Assembly: GCA_907163375.1 (NCBI GenBank)
Contig: CAJQUW010004404.1
Span: forward strand, 74,501 to 138,500
From: Prostheceraeus crozeri
Taxonomy: Eukaryota; Platyhelminthes; Polycladida; Euryleptidae
Direction of reading: 5' to 3'
Length of the DNA stretch: 64,000 bases
Shown: piece after piece, positions 57,774 to 64,000 of the stretch
Numbering within the stretch: position 1 is the stretch's first letter
Layout: each line of letters starts with the position of its first letter
Program-made: the position numbers and the translations under genes
The notes under the pieces: generated by a model
Databases searched by the model: none
Told to the model about the DNA's origin: nothing
What the model saw: the letters and a program-made list of their open reading frames with translations, nothing else

Positions 57774-57950
57774 GATCTTTAGAATACACAGACAATGAAA
57801 ACGTCTTGGGTAACTTTCTTTCCATTGAAGTGATATGAGATACGGCAAGCAGAAAATGACCGTATAAATAAACAACGTCATGGGAAATATTGTCATTTGG
57901 AAGCATTGAGGCAAATTCGGATTCGTCGAATTCCCGAAAATACTTGAATC
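57774..57950 (-). other. exon-like open frame of unknown gene
   Basis: A 177-nt frame with acceptor TTTTCAG and donor GTAAGTG, phase 1 at both ends. It reads FKYFREFDESEFASMLPNDN then YLYGHFLLAVSHITSMERKL. Hydrophilic sequence and phase do not fit the missing ABCC TMD0 start, so it would belong to another gene or be a false exon. Confidence 0.35.
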
Positions 57951-60140
57951 CTGAAAAGTAATAAAGAACGGTGGTATACAACTTCAATGGATAAAGTAAG
58001 TTGTCATGTGTGAAGTTGACAGGAAGTTGCCCAATCAAGCAAACGCAGAATGTTTATAACAATAAGAGTTAATAAAATAATTCTAACTTCAATGCGTCAA
58101 CTGCAACTGTGTTTGGTTTATTGACTGTCATCAGTACATTGTTTTAATTTGTGGAGAGTTAGTGACTCTGATACAAATGAATCGCCATCTGAACTGCAGA
58201 CATCTACAAGCAATGAGAGGATTCAAATCTCGCCATGATAGAGTTTAAACTTTCGAAATTGTAGACACGTGGACATTGTTAATTAATGATCGTGTTTTAT
58301 GCGCAAGCCAGTGGGTGGATGCGCATGGAACGCCAACAGTGAAATCGGTTAATGAGAAGCAATCTATGATAGATTTGCCCCGAGAGGAAAAATCTTAGGA
58401 TGGTGACAGTTTTGACATAATTTATCGCGGAAACTGTATAGTATATGTTTCCGGAATATTAACTAATAATAATTTCCTGTCGAGATTTCGGAAAATCTAT
58501 CATACGTAATGCATAGGCCTAATTGACCAAATTCAGGGATGACCCACTTTTTGCATCAAGACATGTCACTGTCTTGCCGGTAAGAGAAAGAATACTGTCT
58601 CGAAACGTAAAGTTTCATAAGTAAATAAACAAATCACGACGACTTTGATGTCCTGCGCCGCCTGTACGTACTTTTTCCGTTCGATTTTAAATTTCGAAAC
58701 TAAAAAATCTTTTTCTCGGAAGTTTGACGACGAAATCATTTTAATGTAGAAAACTATCATAGGTCTTAATTCTTAATTTTTTCAAATGTATACACATTTC
58801 CACTGCGCATTACTCTGATACATAATCATTTAGTTATAATCATCTACATGCAAATGCATCTATTTACAATTGCAAGCTCAGGACATTTCAATCACAATGT
58901 CCGTATTACATACCATTGCCGCATCAATAACGATGCAACGTTGCATCATTGGTGTTGGTGAGAAACAAGAGGATTATACGCTCTTGGTCAAAAGACATGA
59001 TCCGAGACACTGACACTAAGATATACACATGGATATATGCCTACATTATGCACCGAACATTTCTGGCTAATTATTGACCTTGCAAATCAAACATTAGGAA
59101 ATGTCAGATAAGTCAAACAACATAAAAGTACGTGCATGTATATTAAAATTGGAATAAGCAGAAGATACTCCATCATTAACTAAAGGTGCTGAACATTGAA
59201 GCGTTCATATTTCATTAGATCAGAATAATTTTCTAATGCTTTACGGTCCGAAAGTGAATTGTTTGTGAGCAACCTACTCATTTTCCTATGCTATTGCTAG
59301 AAAGCGTACTGATACACATACAAGAATGCTTTGTATGACTGCAAGAAAAGATCGATGAATCTTTAGATCAATAGATCATTCTTCCGTATTTGTCGGACAA
59401 AAATGTGATGAAATACGATTGTATAAAGATTTACTACCTTTCGGTGAATTTCCATAATAAAAAAGGCAACAATATCTCACTTTCAAAACTCAATTTTCTT
59501 AAAAAACAAATTAATTCCTATTAATTTTCAAAAATGAAAGCATCGAATTTTACCCATAAAATTACTAGTAATAATATTCATTCACCATCACGTTATATGA
59601 TCGTGTAGAATTCTAAATGCAGCATACAAGCATAGAATAGAAGTTCAAGTATTCAGATGTTGATCTGGAAAATTCACTGTTATATTTCCATTAATAAAAT
59701 GCACATTTCGTGCAGATGAGGAACACTTAAACAAAACATTTTGCACTACATTATATAGTCCAAAGGCCGTCACTTTTGCACATTAATAATGAAAATTATG
59801 GAAATCAGTGGTAGAATGTTGGATATGAAAGCTATGAGGGCTACCTATATACAGACATCTAGTGAAAGTCCAGGTGAAATTGAAGCAATGCCCAAAGTGA
59901 TACTCGTTATCCCTAAGTCAATTAGGAACTAATGTATTAGAATTGACAAACAATGACGACTGCATCCAAGGCAAACTTTAAATAGTTGAATTGCACAAAT
60001 AGCGGAATTGCATAGTAGATACTCCACCTAAATATGCACTTACTCATCTGAAAAATTCGGATCAATGAAAAATATGAATGCGTAGTGTATGTATAATATG
60101 GAGAGAATTACATTTAGATTATGGAAAGAGTGGCATGTGC
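57951..60140. other. no gene recognised; missing ABCC 5' exons not found
   Basis: AT-rich sequence. I looked on the minus strand for the first MRP TMD0 helix and a start codon and did not find a convincing candidate. Confidence 0.45.
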
Positions 60141-60148
60141 CCCCAGTG

Positions 60149-60252
60149 TATATAAAAAGGAATGTTTGGTGACTGCATCATACAATTCGTTTATATCAAG
60201 CCATCGTATTCTGTTGCGATGTCAAACAGGAACGAACTGCGGGAAAACAAAA
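60149..60252 (+). promoter_or_regulatory. candidate TATA promoter and first coding exon
   Basis: TATATAAAAAGG lies at 60149-60160. About 30 nt downstream is an initiator-like GCATCATAC, then an ATG at 60219-60221 starting MSNRNELRENK. A strong donor, AAAAGTAAGT, follows at 60253. The spacing fits a transcribed first exon. I could not identify the downstream exons; a TTTATTTCAG acceptor near 60566 leads quickly to a stop. Confidence 0.4.
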
Positions 60253-60625
60253 GTAAGTTAAACTACCCATTAACCTATCAAAAATGAAGAGAGAAAAATA
60301 TAACGAATAGCATCCCACGAATTATTACAAGATTTGTTTTAATATTTAAAGTAGGTATTAAAGATTTGTTTTGCATCTCAGCAAAGAGATTTATCCTGAG
60401 GATTATCTAGGTCAATTTTTTTGTCTGCACAATTAATTTCGGGGAATGATTAATGCAGCATTTTAACTGGAAGAAACTATTCTCAATTTGTCCGGGAAGG
60501 TATTTGTAGATAAAAATAAATGATGGCTTATAGTTTAAAAATAGAAATGGCGGTTGTTTATTTCAGACGATTTCACTTGGGCACAGATCTAATAATAAGA
60601 GTAGATGACGAAGTCACTGCATCTT
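60253..60625. other. no gene recognised
   Basis: AT-rich, with one acceptor-like TTTATTTCAG near 60566. Confidence 0.45.
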
Positions 60626-60715
60626 TGCGTGTCGGACCATGGATTCCTTAATAGTAGTGGCCGGGATGGGAAACTGTGAAATTTCTCTCATCGCGGCTAT
60701 ACGCAAGAAGGGTCA
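60626..60715 (+). repeat. coding-like repeat, plus copy (MDSLIVVAGMGN)
   Basis: From the ATG at 60639 the frame reads MDSLIVVAGMGNCEISLIAA and IRKKGHFW. An inverted copy lies at about 62605-62690. Similarity covers roughly 75 bp including GTCGGACCATGGATTCCTT and GTGGCCGGGATGGGAAAC (the second copy differs slightly). Confidence 0.6.
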
Positions 60716-60837
60716 CTTTTGGAGAAGCAGATTTTCCCTCAAACCTGTGCGTTATCGCGAAACAGCGCGACTCCCTGACCAAGTGATAAACATTCAAACC
60801 TACAGCATGTTGGTCAGCGGCCAAATCAAAGGGAGGA

Positions 60838-61640
60838 ACAATAATTATAATAATAAATGTTTATATTTTCCAAATTGAAATCAAAATTACAAGTCATATG
60901 TAATGGGTCGGTACAAGCCATTAACGCACAACATCATTATTATAAAAAGAAACACAATAAGCGACAAAAGCAGTTCTCCGATATGCACTTTTTGTGATGG
61001 GGAAGAGAAACCTATTTGTTCGTGTCGATCTCTGCGGCAAAAGTCGATGAAGGACGTGTTTGGGAGAAAGGGTTTTGCGAAAAAGCTTTAATGTCTGCTT
61101 ATGTCGACGAAGGTCTAAAGAGGGCAGGCACACACTGGTACAATCAGTCCCACATAACAATCGATGAAAACGATTTTGAACTTTGCATAACCGAGACTTG
61201 TCGTTGGCAGTAATGTTCGTGAACAAGGGGTTGGCGTATTCCAGCGAAATCCTTACAGTTGAATTGTATAAGCGTATGAGATCACTCTTTGTCACAAAGC
61301 TTCTAAGCTTGCTCAATCCATACAGTTTCCTTGAAGCCGACAGTATCACATTATCAAAATGCAATTTCCATGATAGAGTAGAACTAAAAGTAACACCCAA
61401 AAGTTTGAGTGAGGAAACCTGCTGAACTCCGTTTAAAGCAATTGGATTAGAGGAACTTCTGCTACTCACACACATTGTGAGTACAAGGAAAATAAATAAA
61501 CAATGTTCCATTACAACATTAAACAATAAACAACACATTACGGTTGAAAGCTTTAACTTCATTAGGAAAAGTCGATAAGATATACGTTTACATGCCTTCC
61601 TTTCCTTAGTCACATTTTGTACTTCGCGTATGTGAAGGTT
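60838..61640 (-). mobile_element. LINE fragment, RT C-terminal end and 3' tail
   Basis: The minus frame ending at 60921 reads VSSLKLLGVTFSSTLSWKLH and LRSFVTKSDLIRLYNSTVRI, then CKVQNRFHRLLCGTDC. These are the C-terminal RT blocks of a CR1/Rex-like LINE. The 3' tail ends in ATT repeats near 60838. The 5' part is absent, as expected for 5'-truncated insertion. The open frame is about 230 codons and uninterrupted. Confidence 0.85.
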
Positions 61641-62600
61641 AGACGACGCCTAACGTGTGCTCAGGTCCGAATTGCAATTTTTTTATAAAAGTGTTCTGCG
61701 ACATCAGTCTCCTGGAGTATCTCTTCAACTTCATTAACTTTGAATCAGCGAGGTTTTTGATGAATTGTACCGAAGAGTACGTCATCAAGATGACGGATTC
61801 ACGCGGGATAAAGCAAAGAATGTTTTTTTGTGCTCCAAACGTTTTAGAAACGACGACATCATTATTGAACGCGAGTATTCTAACAATTCAAGAAAGCAGC
61901 AACAAAGTAATATTCGAACATGGCGAATATTAATGCGACTTACATATCAAAGACGACGCAAAATGAATTGATTGAAATATGTGGAGACTCTGTATTCAGA
62001 AGCATAAAGAATGATAATGCAATGAATATGAGGATGTGTCTGTGTCTGTGGCATCTTCCGAAGCTCGAAGATGCTTCCGAAGCGCTTATAACATGAAATT
62101 TTTCAGAATCAAATTCAGACGGCCTATGCCTATACTGACAGTTTTACATGCAAAGAAACTCGGTTAACTTAGCTTTGACTGAGTTTCTTGAAAAAGTTAG
62201 TTGACAACACTGATATCAGTTAGCTTTGTATAACATATCAATTGTGTTGGATTAACTTTTTCAATTCACTAAGCGATTTCTTTTATGATTCTGATAGTTT
62301 TCATTTTTATCGATATCCAAGGATAAAATAATGTAAGCTTATTACTGTAATAATATGAAATTGATCCTGCACAATTTAGACGTTTATCCTCTTGAGATGA
62401 AGGTCCATTAAATGCTACTAAACTATTAGCTATGAATTTTTAGTTATTATATTCGTGGTATTGATAATATAAAGGCAGTGATGCGAAAAATGTGCTTGCT
62501 CTCTCAAGGCAGACAGTGCACATGATTACTAAAAACAAAGGCGATTAGGTACTTATACATGTCAAATATTAACTGCGTGCTACCATCCACACCTTTAGCG
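61641..62600. other. no gene recognised
   Basis: A plus frame at 61655-61933 has no recognisable domain. Weak inverted TTTTTCAA / TTGAAAAA sequence lies near 62187-62265. Confidence 0.45.
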
Positions 62601-62604
62601 AGCG

Positions 62605-62690
62605 AGCGGTAGTGACCCTTCTTCCGTATTTCCCTAATTTCAAGTTTCCCATCCCGGCCACTACTATAAAGGAATCCATGGTCGGACGGT
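62605..62690 (-). repeat. coding-like repeat, minus copy (MDSFIVVAGMG)
   Basis: Inverted copy of 60626-60715. The minus strand reads MDSFIVVAGMGN, and after a one-base shift LEIREIRKKGHYRS, against CEISLIAAIRKKGHF in the other copy. Similarity at protein level across an indel suggests both derive from one coding segment. Confidence 0.6.
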
Positions 62691-62891
62691 GAAGCGGGAA
62701 AATGTTTATTTACATTTGGCGAGCGCTCCGATCTAAAGGCAGAAAGCAAATGATTCTGTAGTTGATGATGTAAAGTGTTGCACAGACCCACAAAGGAATC
62801 TGTGCGGAAAGAGAAACAAAATGAAGCATGTAGATTTCATATATAACGCCCACATCGGTCAGTTGGCATCAGATTTTACATTCGTTTAAAC

Positions 62892-63960
62892 ATGGTAACG
62901 TCTTGTTGTGTGCCTCACTGTACTAATCGTTCTTCGAAGATTTCCAGTATTTCTTTTCATCAGTTTCCTTTATCAAACAAAGCATTATCACAGAAATGGT
63001 TAAATAACATCAAAAGAAAAAATTTTAATCCGTCCAGGTCATCATTTGTTTGCGCTGCTCATTTCACAGAACAAGACTTTAAAAGTGATCTTACATATTC
63101 GAAAAAGAAAGGCTGTATCACGCCAGTTGCTCGACGAATTCGCGTGCTTAAACGTGATGCTGTTCTCACGATATTCGAAGGGTACCCAGACTATCGCATT
63201 TTAATGAATAATTTTATAAAAGCATCCTCCAATACTAACGTTGTAGAATGCGGAACCTTTACTGACATTGAGCTTGATTTCCGCTTTAATAAGCGTTTTG
63301 ATCTTCATAAATGTAATGATTCTGTACAAACACCATCCGAATTGTGGAATCAGGATCGTGAAAATCTATATTCGTCTTGGATATATTCCATGAAATTCAA
63401 TTCTGACTGGCGTTGGAATGTTCTATATTACATCGCAGGATACATAGTTCGGAAACTGAAAGATAAAATTGGTTGTACCATCTGCATTGATGCTCTGTTT
63501 GACAACATCTCTAGCGAATAGCGATTCAATTGCCGGGAATTTAGATGTAAATTTTGCTCAATTTCTCGCTGTGAAACAGAGAGGTGGTTTGTTGACACCA
63601 AGTTATGGGGTATTTTCTGTTGTTTGCGTTGCAGAAGCTATTTTCCGATCAATATTTCCAGGTGTGACTGATGTCTCACTCTTGCCTAAGGAAAAACATA
63701 TTGACATTAAAATTGAATATCTTGTGCTACAAAAGGTTGATAGGATCACAATTTTCCCCGATATCAGTGGACATATATTTGACAATGACCTTGGAAGTGA
63801 ATCTGATCACATTATCAAGTTGATCCGTATGATTTGCAATTCTTACGTGAAAATTCGACTACTCAGGTACGGTAAGCTGTATTTTGAGAGAAACATTGTT
63901 TGTTCTTCAACACAATCTAGGCAGCAAGCGACAAAAGCAGTTCTGTTTAGAGGAAAGTAA
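62892..63960 (+). CDS. THAP / P-element-like protein lacking catalytic core
   Basis: The frame from ATG 62892 starts with a THAP zinc finger: CCVPHCTNRSSK, SFHQFPL, QKWLNNIKRKNF, FVCAAHFTEQDFKSDL and a CITPVA closing motif. At about residue 175 it continues as the C-terminal part of P-type transposases: NVLYYIAGYIVRKLKDKIGC and TICIDALFD. It stops at 63519-63521, and the rest (LAVKQRGGLLTPSYGVFSVV, CVAEAIFRS) follows in another frame to 63960. The RNase-H-like and GTP-binding middle (several hundred residues in THAP9 or P transposase) is absent. The ends of the element and terminal repeats were not found; it may run past the window. Confidence 0.8.
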
Positions 63961-64000
63961 ATATTCTTCTCCTGATTTGCAGTCGTTTTTACTTGCATGT

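Noticed and set aside
59980-60055. Minus-strand frame MSKCIFRWSIYYAIPLFVQF considered as the missing ABCC TMD0 start
   Set aside because: Hydrophobic but without the conserved MRP N-terminal motif; the frame stops within 40 codons with no matching donor phase.
60958-63945. 18-bp identity (AGCGACAAAAGCAGTTCT) between the LINE fragment and the P-like frame
   Set aside because: It falls in unrelated coding sequences on opposite strands with no extension; most likely coincidence.

Overview
This is an AT-rich eukaryotic window with GT-AG introns, no bacterial gene organisation, and many animal-type transposons: piggyBac, hAT, Tc1/mariner, a P-like element with a THAP domain, Penelope-like elements and CR1-like LINEs. 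It looks like an invertebrate metazoan genome. I cannot name the species from sequence alone.

One host gene dominates. It is a long multidrug-resistance-protein gene of the ABCC1/2/3 class on the minus strand. I could place 20 coding exons between 56546 (5' side) and 11384 (stop codon). They join in consistent phase into 1483 codons plus stop, covering most of TMD0, the L0 linker, TMD1, NBD1, the linker, TMD2 and NBD2, with both Walker A, signature and Walker B motifs present. The first roughly 50-70 residues were not found. Three short exons (62, 66 and 69 nt) were found from splice sites and protein context.

Layout: 1-2730 no gene; 2731-5330 a piggyBac copy; 6427-7509 a non-autonomous hAT-like element abutting an unidentified open frame (7513-8118); 8066-8650 a 296-bp tandem duplication; 11057-56546 the ABCC gene. 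Its introns hold a Tc1 relic (12822-13914), a Penelope-like element with inverted arms (14207-15767), a 62-bp tandem repeat, LINE and Tc1 fragments, a 1649-bp Tc1 element (23244-24892), a 3.4-kb structure with 1-kb inverted arms (27188-30575), a second Tc1 family (30610-32041), a 719-bp fold-back (32185-32903), a Penelope-like RT relic, a nested set of hAT elements (39095-42712), a 5'-truncated LINE (49440-51990) and a 923-bp mariner-like element with 174-bp terminal repeats (54501-55423). The 57-64 kb end holds two unassigned exon-like frames, a TATA box with a possible first exon, a LINE fragment, a pair of short inverted coding-like repeats, and a THAP/P-element-like frame running to the window edge.

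The most interesting structures are the three-family nest of hAT elements, in which one insertion falls at the transposase start codon and supplies a new in-frame ATG; the Penelope-like element with two equal 436-bp inverted arms and a 13-bp target duplication; and the P-like frame that joins a THAP domain to a P-transposase C-terminus without the catalytic core, an arrangement comparable to Drosophila KP repressor elements.
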